This document shows positions 26,001 through 40,007 of a stretch of 64,000 nucleotides of DNA, piece by piece (the first letter of the stretch is position 1; each line of letters begins with the position of its first letter). Origin of the DNA: Anaeromyces robustus (lineage: Eukaryota > Neocallimastigomycota > Neocallimastigomycetes > Neocallimastigales > Neocallimastigaceae); the NCBI GenBank assembly GCA_002104895.1, contig MCFG01000199.1:17501-81500 (forward strand). Reading direction: 5' to 3'. A model generated the notes under the pieces. It ran no database searches. It had not been told where the DNA came from and saw only the letters and a list, made by a program, of their open reading frames with translations. Both the position numbers and the translations under genes were made by a program.

Positions 26001-28785
26001 ATCAGATACTAACACTTCTATTGAAACCCCAATTGAAACAACTACTACTGAACCAATCACTAAATCAATTATTGAATCAACAACTGAATCATATTCTTCT
26101 GAACCATCTTCTATATTAACAAAAGATATCAGATTTACTGAAGATACTTTTGAATCTACAACTGAAATTTATACTGAATCAATTTCTCAATCATTATCTG
26201 AATCAACAGCTAAACCAACTATAGAAACAGTTTCAGTTGAACTTACAACTTCAGATAATTATATAATAACTGAAATCCCAACCAAAACTGAAATCGAAAT
26301 TACAAGTGGACCAACTCATTATCTATCTGAAACAGAATCTGAAATTGAAACTTCAATTGAACCAACTAATAAGCCAACTGAAATTGAAACAATAATTGAA
26401 ACCACTAATAAACCAACTGAAATTGAAACTGAAATTGAACCAACTAATAAGCCAACTGAAATTGAAACTATAATTGAACCCACCAACAAACCAACTGAAA
26501 TTGAAACTGAAATTGAAACAATAATTGAACCAACAGATAAACCAACTGAAAGCGAAAATGAATCCAGCGAAGAAGAAGATGAAAATGAAAAACCAAAGAA
26601 AACCACTACTAAATCTAAAATTTCTAAATCTACAAAAACTTCAAAATCATCTACTAGGGTTACTAAAACAACTGAAAAATCAAGTCCAACTTCTGATAAA
26701 CCAGGAGAAGAAACTGATAAAGAAATTAATGATTCACCATCTGAAAGTGATAATGAATCTAGTGAAGAAGAAGATGAAAACGAAAAACCAAAGAAGACAA
26801 CTACTAAATCTAAAACTTCTAAATCTAAATCTTCTAAATCTAAAACTTCTAAATCTAAAACTACTAAATCTAAAACTACTAAATTTAAAACTACTAAATC
26901 TAATATTACTTCATCTATAAAGACTTCAAATTCATCTAATTCATCTACTAAGGTTACTAAGACAACTGGAAAGTCAAGTCCAACTTCTGATAAACCAGGA
27001 GAAGAAACTGATAAAGAAATTAATGATTCACCATCTGAAAGTGATAATGAATCTAGTGAAGAAGAAGATGAAAACGAAAAACCAAAGAAGACCACTACTA
27101 AATCTAAAACTTCTAAGTCTAAAACTTCTAAATCTAAAACTTCTAAATCTAAAACTTCTAAATCTAAGACTATTAAATCCACTAAATCCACTAAGACCTC
27201 AAAATCTAATATTACTTTATCTATAAAAACTTCAAATTCATCTAATTCATCTACTAAGATAAAGGTTACTAAAACAACTGGAAAGTCAAGTCCAACTTCT
27301 GATAAATCAGGAGAAGAAACTAATAAAGAAATTGATGATATCCCACCTGAAAGTGATAATGAATCTAGTGAAGAAGAAGATGAAAACGAAAAACCAAAGA
27401 AGACAACTACTAAATCTAAAACTTCTAAATCTAAATCTTCTAAATCTAAAACTTCTAAATCTAAAACTACTAAACCTAAAACTACTAAATTTAAAACTAC
27501 TAAATCTAATATTACTTCATCTATAAAGACTTCAAATTCATCTAATTCATCTACTAAGGTTACTAAGACAACTGGAAAGTCAAGTCCAACTGATAAACCA
27601 GGAGAAGAAACTGATAAAGAAATCGATGATTCTCCACCTGAAAGTGATAATGAATCTAGTGAAGAAGAAGATGAAAACGAAAAACCAAAGAAGACCACTA
27701 CTAAATCTAAAACTTCTAAATCTAAGACTATTAAATCCACTAAATCCACTAAGACCTCAAGATCTAATATTATTTCATCTATAAAGGTTACTAAAACAAC
27801 TGGTAAACCAAGTCCAACTTCTGATAAATCAGGAGAGGAAACAAATAAAGAAATTAATGATATCCCACCTGAAAGTGATAATGAATCTAGTGAAGAAGAA
27901 GATGAAAATGAAAAACCAAGGAAGACAACTACTAAATCTAAAACTTCTAAGTCTAAAACTTCTAAATCTAAAACTTCTAAATCTAAGACTATTAAATCCA
28001 CTAAATCCACTAAGACCTCGAAATCTAATATTACTTCATCTATAAAGACTTCATCTACTAAGATAAAGGTTACTAAAACAACTGGAAAGTCAAGTCCAAC
28101 TTCTGATAAATCAGGAGAAGAAATTAATAAAGAAATTGATGATATCCCACCTGAAAGTGATAATGAATCTAATGATGAAGAAGACGAAAATGAAAAATCA
28201 ATTAAAATATCTAAAGATGGAAGATGTGGTAAAGAATTTGGATCATGTAAGGAAGGATATTGTTGTAGTAAATATAATTGGTGTGGTAAATCTGATAGAC
28301 ATTGTAAGGTAGAAGAAGGATGTCAATCTGAATTTGGTGTTTGTACATCAACAACTACGACTAAAACTAAAACTAAAACTAAAACTAAAACTAAAACAAC
28401 TACAACCACTACTACAAAAAGAAACATACCAACTTCAACTACAAGTAAATGTGGTAAAGAATATGGTAAATGTTCTAATAATGAATGTTGTAGTAAATAT
28501 GGTTGGTGTGGTAAATCTGATGCTTATTGTAACATTAATCGAGGTTGTCAATCTGAATTTGGACATTGTAACACTAAAAATAGCATTACTAAGAATAATA
28601 AACAACATAAACATTCATCCAATAAACATAGTTCCGCTAAAAAATCATCAAGTTGGAAATGTGGTAAGAATTATGGATCTTGTAAAAAGGGTTATTGTTG
28701 TAGTAAATATGGATGGTGTGGTAAAAGTAGTATCTATTGTTCCAAGGAACATGGATGTCAATCTGAATTTGGACGTTGTTGGTAA
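21656..28785 (+). CDS. Giant mucin-like surface protein with three C-terminal CBM18 modules
   Basis: Exon 1 is 21656-22874: signal peptide (about 1-23, ending LVKSA) and an N-terminal domain of about 380 residues that I do not recognise, with several N-glycosylation sequons. The donor is GTATGT at 22875. Exon 2 starting at 23081 keeps the frame and gives 2307 residues. An acceptor at 23046 gives a better cysteine-rich join but needs one base removed near 23087. Then come about ten PTID units, PEPTTE units, and a long Thr/Pro/Glu/Ser block (to about 26550) with recurring TDITTSDKDFSS phrases. Seven copies follow of a 70-90 residue Ser/Lys/Glu block (DNESSEEEDENEKPKKTTTK), and then three CBM18 modules (28225-28344, 28450-28569, 28660-28779). 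All three modules keep the aromatic positions (SKYGWCG type). Likely a heavily O-glycosylated chitin-bound wall protein or adhesin; no GPI signal or transmembrane helix follows. Confidence 0.85.
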
Positions 28786-30587
<1,802 letters not shown>

Positions 30588-32318
30588 ATGGCAAAAGGTA
30601 AAAAAAAGACAAAGTTTATTCCACTCGATCAAATTGATAAAATAGAAAAAATAGAAAAAATAGAAAAAAATTCTACAAAGAATATTGTTAAGGAAAATGT
30701 TGAATCAACTTCAACTTCACCTACACCTGCACCTCCACCTGCAGCACCTCCACCATCTAAAAATGAAGAAAAGTCTAATTCTAATACAAATTTAAATAAA
30801 ACTAATAATAATAAAGAAAAGAAAGATAAAAAACAAACTGTTGAAAAAGATGAAAAAGAAGATTTCAGTACTTGTATTATTTGTACAGAAGATGTTAAAG
30901 TATATTCATTAGGTGTTTGTAATCATCCTATTTGTCATATTTGTTCTTTAAGACTTCGTTTATTATATAATTCAAAAGAATGTCCATATTGTAAGGTAAA
31001 ATATTAATAATAAATTTATAAGTATAAATATATTTTATTTTATTAAAAGGAAAAAAAAAAAAAAAAAAAGAATTATAAAATTTACATATTCAAATATTTA
31101 TATATTTATATATATATAACTGATAAAAACAAATTTTTTTTAAATAAATATTTTATTATATTAAATTTAAAATTATTAAAAGACTGAATTAGAAAATGTT
31201 ATTTTTACAAAAAATGAAAACCGTTTATATGAACAATATAATATTCCAAAAGATTTTGTATATAAAAATGAAGGAAAGAAATTTTATTATGAATCCGAAG
31301 AAGTAAAAAATATAATTGAAAATGTTGAGAAATATAGTTGTCCAGATAAAAACTGTGATTTTGTTGGAAATGATTTAGCAAGTTTAAAGAAGCATGTTGA
31401 AGATACTCATAAAAAATTTTTATGGTAAGTTTTTATTATTTTTTTCTCTTTTAAGAAAGAAAAAATTAAAAGATAATTTGAAATTAAAAATAATAAAACA
31501 ACACAATAAAAAAAATATTAATTAAAGAAAATATTAACATAACATATTAATTTTATTATTTTATATATAATAAAAATAAAAATAAAAATAATTATTATTA
31601 AAAAGTGATATCTGTGCAAAAAAGAAAAAAGTTTTCCCATTTGAACAAAAATTATATGCTAAAAAAGAATTAGAAAGACATAAAGTAGGAGATCCTGATA
31701 ATATAGGAGCTAAAGGACATCCAGAATGTGGTTTTTGTAGAATTCGTTATTATGATGATGATGAATTATTCGATCACTGTAGAAAAAATCATGAAGAATG
31801 TCAAGTTTGTAAAAGAAATGGTAATCCAAATCAATATTTCATTAATTACAGAGAATTAGTAAGTAACTTAATAATTAAATAGAATTATTATATTAACAAA
31901 GATAATACATATATACATATATGTAAATAATAATATAAATAATAATAATAAATAATAATATAATAAAAAAAAAAAAAAGACATAACTTTTATGCATATAT
32001 TAATAAATTTCCTTTTATGGCTAAAATAATTTTAATAGGCTGACCATTTTGAAAAAGAACATTATGTATGTCCATATCCAGAATGTTTAGAAAAAAAATT
32101 TATTGTCTTTGGATCAGAAGTTGAATTAAAAACACATGTTGTAAGTTAAAAATATGATAATATTTTTTAAAAATAATAAAAAATTAAAATTGATATTTAA
32201 ATTTAAATATAATATAAATATTTAAATTAATATATTCTTTTTATTGAATATGTATATGTAATTATTATTATATATATTATATTATTACTATTATTATAAA
32301 CATTATAAACATTATTAA

Positions 32319-32396
<78 letters not shown>

Positions 32397-33468
32397 GATT
32401 ATGATTATGATTATGATTATGATTATTATTATTATTATTATTATATAAAAGGCCGAAGAACATAATAAAAGTAAAGGTAAAAAAGGTTTTATACCAATTG
32501 ATCTCGAACTTAATTATGTAGATTCTTATGGTGCTTCAATGTCAGATCGTTTCAATAGAAATAGAGGTGACAGAAATAGAAATGATAGAAATAGAAACGA
32601 TAGAAATGACAGAAATGATAGAAACAATAATAGATATAATAGACATAATAGAAATGACAGAAATGATGGAAATGATAGAAATGATGAATCATATGATAAT
32701 GAAAGAAATAATAGAAATAATAGAAATAATAGAAATAACAGAAACAATAGAAATGAAAGAAATAAGAATGAAAATGAAGAACAAATTAATAAAGAAGAAC
32801 ATGAAGGTGAAGCATCCTCATCAAATAATAAATCAAAATCAAAATCAAATAATAGATCAAGAAATAATGAAAGAGGTGCAAGACGTCGTTTTAATGTTCC
32901 AGAAGGTTTTGGTTCAAAACTTACTAATTCAGAAAATGAAGCTTCTAAATCAGATGATGAACATAATAAAAATGAAATAAATAATTCTTCATCATCATCT
33001 TCATCAAATCAACAACATGAACATAAACATGAACATGAACATTCTTCATCATCTACTCCACATAATACTACTATTACAATCACTTCAAATGATAGAGAAG
33101 AAATTGAACTTATTTCCAAGTTAAATGAAATGATTGGTACTGATCCAAAGAATATTCAAACTTTCCAAACTATTTCTTCTTCCTATTATAAAGATTTAAT
33201 AAATGCTAAGGTCTTTTTAGAAGCTTTTATTAGTCTTATAGAAAAGAATGAATCTAAAGGTAAAGGAAAAGGTAAAAAGAAGAATATAACTGATAAAATT
33301 GGTCGTGTATGGAATCTTTTAGCTGAAAATTTAAAAAAGAAAAAGGATTCACCAGAAGGAGAAACAATTGATTTTGAAAAGAAATGTAATGATATGTTAT
33401 CTGCATGGAATGATTATAAAATTAAGGTAAATTAAAAAAAAAAATAAATAAATTATAAAAATAAAAAT

Positions 33469-33500
<32 letters not shown>

Positions 33501-34189
33501 TAAATATTTGAATATTTATATAGTTTATTTATATTTTTATTATATATATATTCATTAATTAATTATCAATTTTAATATTAATTTATATTATCAATTTAGC
33601 AAAATGATAATGAAGAAGATTACTCTTCAATATTAGCAGAAAAGAAAAAGAAATTAACTAAATCATATGCTTCACATGCTGATATGCCAGATAGTTTTGG
33701 TTTAAAACCAAAAACACAAGCTAAAGGTAAATTTAAAAAAAAAATATTAAAAGTATAATATAATAAAATATATTATCAATAAATAAATAAATAATTTATA
33801 ATATATAATGAAAATATAATAATAATAATATTTAATAATAACTTATATATATGACTTTATTTTTTACTTTTTATATTTCTTTTATTATAATTTTTTTTTT
33901 TTTTATTTTAATAATATTAATATTAATATTATATATAATAAATTATAAATTAAATAATTAAATAATAAAATAATTAGTTCTTATTATCAAATCATCTTCA
34001 AGTACACCATCAAGTCCATCACCTCTTCAAAGAACACATTCACAAGATAATGACTTTTTCGAAAGAATTGCTGCTAAAACAATTCAACGTGAAAAAATAA
34101 ATGAAGCTAAAAATAAAACTATTAATTCACCTTTAAGTAATGAATTTGAAGAATCATCAGAAGAAGATGATGATGAAATTATTATTAAT

Positions 34190-34232
<43 letters not shown>

Positions 34233-34639
34233 TAACATCAACATCAAGATCAAGATCATCTTCTCCAGTATTAAATGTACATACACCTGAAGAAACCGAT
34301 AATAGACCATCCTCTCAAACTGTAATAGAAAATGCTCGTAAATATATGAATAGTTCAAAACATAAAATTAATAAATATAATGCTGAATTCCCAAGTCTTG
34401 CTGGTAGTTCAACTTCAACAGCTGCTATTTTAGCGGCTTCCTCTGCTTCCTCCTCCTATACTAATAGAAATAAAAATAAAACTAATCCATACGATCGTAA
34501 AAATAATTTCCAATCCATGTCCCAAAAATTAAAAAGTCAAGAAGAATTCCCATCCCTTCAAAGTTCAAATCGTAGTAAAAAACCAAATAATCAAATTAAA
34601 CAACCAAGAAATAAAGGTGGTATTTTAAGAATTGTTTAA
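30588..34639 (+). CDS. HEL2: RING/C2H2 zinc-finger E3 ubiquitin ligase Hel2/ZNF598
   Basis: Marks collided ribosomes by ubiquitinating 40S proteins in ribosome-associated quality control (known for the family). Exons inferred by frame: 30588-30995, 31183-31424, 31606-31858, 32039-32140, 32452-33426, 33600-33726, 33978-34639, giving 922 residues. A Lys- and Pro-rich N-terminus precedes a C3HC4 RING at residues 96-135 (CIIC, CNH, CHIC, CPYC). Then come the Hel2-type zinc fingers: CPDKNC...H...H, CDIC...H, CGFC...H...H with CQVC, and CPYPEC...H...H. Exon 5 begins with the end of the last finger and continues into a long Arg/Asn/Asp repeat, then a helical C-terminal part. Two FPSL motifs (NAEFPSL, EEFPSL) lie near the end, as in ZNF598. 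Cytosolic, ribosome-associated. Introns 1, 2 and 4 end in AAG. Intron 4 holds a (TTA)n tract. Confidence 0.92.
32310..32440. repeat. (TTA)n/(TGATTA)n microsatellite in HEL2 intron 4
   Basis: About 130 bp of TTA repeats with five TGATTA units near the 3' side, ending close to the inferred splice acceptor at 32451. Confidence 0.85.
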
Positions 34640-34651
34640 GAAGTGTGTGTT

Positions 34652-34695
<44 letters not shown>

Positions 34696-35304
34696 ATTTT
34701 ATTTTAATAAAAAGAAATTCTTAAAAAAAAAGAAAAAAAAAAAAAAGTGAAAGGGGTTTATATTATTTTATTAAATATATACATATATAAGAATAAAATA
34801 TAATATAATAAAAATAAAATAATAATTAAAAACAATTAAAACCAGTTTTATAAAAAAAAAAAATAAAAAAAAAAAAATTTTTTTTATAGATTATCTATTT
34901 TTAATATATTATATGTATTATTATTTTTTTTTTTTATTTTTATTTTTATTTTTTTTATATATAATATCTATAAAATTAAAACAATATATCATCAATAATA
35001 AAAAAAAAAAAAAAAATCATATAACATATATTATTTATTATATTTATAAAGTACAAATAAAATATATAAAAAAAAAAAAAAAAAATTATAAATAATAAAT
35101 AAATAATAAATAAATAAAAAATAATAAAAGAATTAATAATATAATTTTAAAATGAAGGGTAAAGGGTAGTATTTTCTTGGTTTATAAAAACACTATTATT
35201 AATATAAATAATATCAATATAAAAAATTTCTTTTTTCTTTCCTTTTTTTTTTTATTCTTTATAATAATAATAATAATAAATTGAATATATATATATTCAA
35301 TTTA

Positions 35305-35356
<52 letters not shown>

Positions 35357-35549
35357 GTTCATTCATGTTATATGTTTTGTTTTTTATTATAAAAATTATT
35401 TGTTTAATTTTTTATTTAATTTTATTTTCTTGAATATTAAAATAAAAATAATAGTAAGTTATCTTCTTATATTTTATCATTAAAAAATCATGAAATAATG
35501 AATATAATGAATAAATAATATTAAAAAAATTAAAGGTAATAATAATAGA

Positions 35550-35585
<36 letters not shown>

Positions 35586-36366
35586 TTCAACCTATTTATT
35601 TATTATAATTATTTAAATATATAAAATAAATAAACAAATATCAAATTATTATTAATATTTAATAATAAATATATACTTACTTAAAAAACAAAAATAAATA
35701 AAAAAATATAAAAACTAAAAATATTTAAAAAAAAATAATAATAAAAAAAGATATTTTTTAAATATAATTTTTAAATTCAATTTTATTAAATATAAATTTG
35801 GATTTTGATATAAGGAAAAATAGAAGAAATATTTCTCCATCCATTGCCATTAACTTCATTAAACATTAATAAAGAGGATTTCAGTTTATGGCACCCAAAG
35901 ATCGAGAACATAAAATTATTTTTATTCGATATTGTAGACGACCATGTGCATCACAGAGAAATTATCCTCTAAAAAAAAAAAATAAATTTTCTTTTTTAGA
36001 AATCCTCTAACATACAGCGCTTTTATTAATATCGTTAAGAAGCAAATTTTTTAAATAGTATGCAAACCTAAACCATATTATATATGATTTAAAATTTTTT
36101 ATGATTATAAAAATTTTAATGAATGAAATTTTCTGAAATTTTATTGGTCAAAAAAATTTTATTATAAATAATAATTAATTTTTATTTCATAATAATAAAT
36201 GTATATATAATATAAATAAATAATTAAATAAATAAATAATAATTAATTAAATAAAATTAATAAATAATATAAATAAATAAATATAAATGAATAAATAATT
36301 AATTAAATTAATAAATAATATATTTATAATTAAATAAATGAATATATAATATTAATATTACATATT

Positions 36367-36400
<34 letters not shown>

Positions 36401-37421
36401 ATTTTTATTAAAATTTATTTCTTTTTTTATATATATTTTATTTATTTTATTTTATTTTATTTTATTTTTCTTTATTTTACTTTATTTTATTTTCTGTTCT
36501 TTTCTTTTCTTCCTTTTATTTTTTTTTTATTTCTTTTATTTTTTTTATTTTTTTTTATTTTTTATTTTTTTTTTTTTTATTTTTTTTATTTTATTTCTGT
36601 TTTTTATAGACTTGTTATATTAATTCATTTAGAACATATATATAAATGTATTAGGAATTTTATTAAAAATTATATTATTATAAAAAAAAAATATTACAAT
36701 TATAAATATAAAAAAAATATACTTTATAGAAAAAAAAAAAAAATAAGAAAAAGAAAAAGAAAAAGAAAAAGAAAAAATATAAATATATAATAATAATAAT
36801 AATAAAAATAAAAAAGAAAAAAGAAAAAGAAAAAAAAAAAAAAATGAGTAAATATATCATTTTTTTCTTTTATTTACTTTATTTCATTTTTTTTTTTTAT
36901 TCTTTTTTATTCTTATTATTTTTATTTTTTATTTTTTTTATTTTTTTCTTTTTTCTTTTTTTTCTTTTTTGTTTTGTTTTGTTTTTTTTTTTTTTTTATT
37001 TTTTTTTTTTTTTATTTTTTTTTTTTTTCATATAACTGTTTATAAATATATATATATGTGCAACTATTTATAATATATAATATATAATATTTTTTTCAAT
37101 AAATTATTTTTTTTTTAAATTATAATCATTTTTTTTATCTTTTGCTTGCATATTTATTACTTGTTTTAAAAAAAAAAAATTTAATAATTTAATTAAATAT
37201 GATAAAGAAAAAAAAAGAATTTTTTTTTTTTTTTTTATATTTTTTTTATTTATTAATTGCCTTTTTATATATGTATATATAATTCTTTTTATTTACTTAT
37301 TTACTTATTTACTTTTTTTTTTTTTTTTATTTTTTTTTATTTTTACTTTTTTTTTTTTTTTTATTTTTTTTTATTTTTACTTTTTTTTTTGTTATTTTTT
37401 ATTTTTTATTTTTTTTGTTAT
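34640..37421. other. Intergenic spacer between HEL2 and the TMEM214-like gene
   Basis: Mostly A and T homopolymers, (ATT)n at 35311-35356 and long T-tracts at 36370-37400. These make Phe/Tyr-rich artificial frames that I do not call as genes. The exception is 35755-36060, which has near-normal complexity (see findings). The two flanking genes converge here. Confidence 0.45.
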
Positions 37422-39462
37422 TTATTCCTTATTATCTTTATTTTCTTCTTTAGCATGTTTAATAGCTTCATTTTTTTCCTTAGCTATTTCTTTGGTATAT
37501 TGTGATCTTTCTTTAGCTATTTGTTTAGTTTTTTGTTTTTCTTCTTTTAAAATAACTTTTTTTACGGCTTGATCTTTTGCAACTTTTTTAGTTTCTTCAT
37601 AATGATCTCTAACGGCTTGTTTTGTATCTTCTAAAGCATGATCTTTAATAGTTTGTTTACTTCTAGCTTCTTCTTTAGCTAATTTTTTAGCAATATTTTT
37701 TTGGAATTCTTCTTTAACGATACGTTTGGATTCAGATCTAATTTTAGCTTTTTCTTTAGCAATTTGTTTAGCATCGGATTCAGTTACAATAGGTTTCTTA
37801 CTTTTTGTTTGATCTTTTAAAACTTCTTTAGCTCTAAATTTAATAGATTCTTTAGTTTTTGCTGCTTCCATAGCAGTTTTCTTACTACTACTTTCTTGTG
37901 ATTTTTTAGCTTCTTTAATTATGGCTTCTTCAATAGCTATTTTTTTACTATCAGCTTGTTCATTAATATGATCATAAATTACTTTTTTTGAAGCTTCTTT
38001 TTCAAGTTTTTCCTTTTTAGTTTCCTTTTCAATTTTTTCTTTTGGTACTTCTTCCTTTTTCTTTTCAGGTTTTTCTTTTGGAATTTCTTTTTCAATTTTT
38101 TCTTTTGGTACTTCTTCCTTTTTCTTTTCAGGTTTTTCCTTTTTAGCTTCTTTTTCAATTTTTTCTTTTGGAATTTCTTCCTTTTTCTTTTCTTCTTTTT
38201 TCTTTTCTTCATTATTTCTTTTTTCTTTTTCTTTTTCTTTATTAGCTTCTTTAACTTTAGCTTCTTTAACTTTAGAAGATTGAATATTTTGAATATTTTC
38301 TTCTTCTTCACGATCTAATTTTTCAATAATACCTTTAAAGAAACGTTTTGTAAAATCAATAGAATTTCTAATATCTTTTTTTATACTAACTTTATCAGTA
38401 GCTTCCTTCCAATTTTTAGCACCACCTTCTTCTGGACCTCTTTGAGTTAAATAAACATAACTAACTTTAGTACCTTCACTCCAAATATTATAAATATTTT
38501 TAATAGCATCTGTTGTAGTTTTAACATATGGATGACCAACTATTTTTTGAACATTATCTTGTTCCATAACGGCTTTTGATTTACGAGAAAGAACTTCCCA
38601 ATATTTTTGAGCATATGGAGTAGAAGCAACATATAATTTTTCCATATTATTTTCAGTGGCACCAATAAATCTTAAAGTTTGACTGGCACCATTTTTCATT
38701 ATTTTCTTATATGGAATGTCAGCAAGAACATCTAAAAACTGATTACCATATTGAATAGCTCTAACTTTAGCCTTATTAAGATATGGAAGAGATGGTTTGA
38801 CAACATCATTAATCATATAATCTTTTGTTTTAATAGTGACAGGTTTAAGATAAGTGTAAGCTTGTTTGGCATATTTAGAAGAAGTAGAATAAGCTGGTTT
38901 AAAAACGTTTTCATTGGCAGTATTTACATAGTCCTTAGCATAAGTATCATACATTACAGCTGCTTTTGGAATAACATTTTTTTGAATAGGTTGAATGACT
39001 TTTTCCTTAATAATTGGTTTAGAATATTTATAAGCTGGAACAATACCATATTGAATACCATTCATGAATGCTCTAGAACAATAAGGTTTCCAAACCTTTT
39101 CATAAGCTGGTATAATAGCACGAGATTCAATATATTTATAAGGTTCATCCATCCAATCATAAACATATTTAATAACAGGATGACATTGACTACAATTAGT
39201 ATATTTAACTCTGAATTGATGATATGGACATTTATTTATATTTCCACCATCAGAAGGAATTACTGGATGACCAGCTGGAAGTTTAATATTGCGACTTCCA
39301 TCACTCTTTGCATTATTATAAGTATCAACACTATCAAATATATGTAATGCTAAACTTATTAAAATAACTAATAAAGCAGATCTCTTTAATAACTTCATTA
39401 ATAAACCACTAAAGAAACCACCATCACCTCTTCCAGCTTTAGCAGTTTTATCTAAAATTGAC

Positions 39463-39506
<44 letters not shown>

Positions 39507-39953
39507 TTATTTTATTTTAAATATATTTAAAATAAAAAAAAAAAAAAAATAAAATAAAAATTAAAAATAATGAAAAAATTTTAATTTTAGAATATTTATT
39601 AAATTAAATAATTTATTATGAATTTAAAAAAAAAAATTAATTAATTATATATAATTACTCTCATATTCTTATGCATTTCATTAATTTCAGAATCATTTGA
39701 TTTATTACGATGTTCTTCATTTGTACCCATTATAGTATAGAAAGAATTCTTTAAGAAATCATTATCTATAATATATATATTAAAAAAAAATAAAAAATAA
39801 AAATAAAAAAAAATATAAATTAAGAATATATATAAATATTTAAATTAATTATATATATATATATTTTTATAATTTTTATATAAATATAAATTATAATAAT
39901 AATGATAAATGGTTTTTATTAATATATTTTAATCATTATTAAAAAAAATAGGA

Positions 39954-40007
<54 letters not shown>

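Noticed and set aside
23154-26060. A 968-codon open frame on the minus strand opposite the Thr/Pro repeats
   Set aside because: It is the mirror image of ACT/GAA/CCA codon repeats (Val/Ser/Gly only), has no domain, and the plus strand carries the signal peptide and CBM18 gene.
26319-28010. A 563-codon minus-strand frame opposite the Ser/Lys repeats
   Set aside because: Composition-driven shadow of the TCT/AAA-rich plus-strand coding repeats.
36398-37505. Several Phe/Tyr-rich plus-strand frames
   Set aside because: T-homopolymer DNA between two convergent genes; the last one overlaps the true minus-strand TMEM214-like gene.
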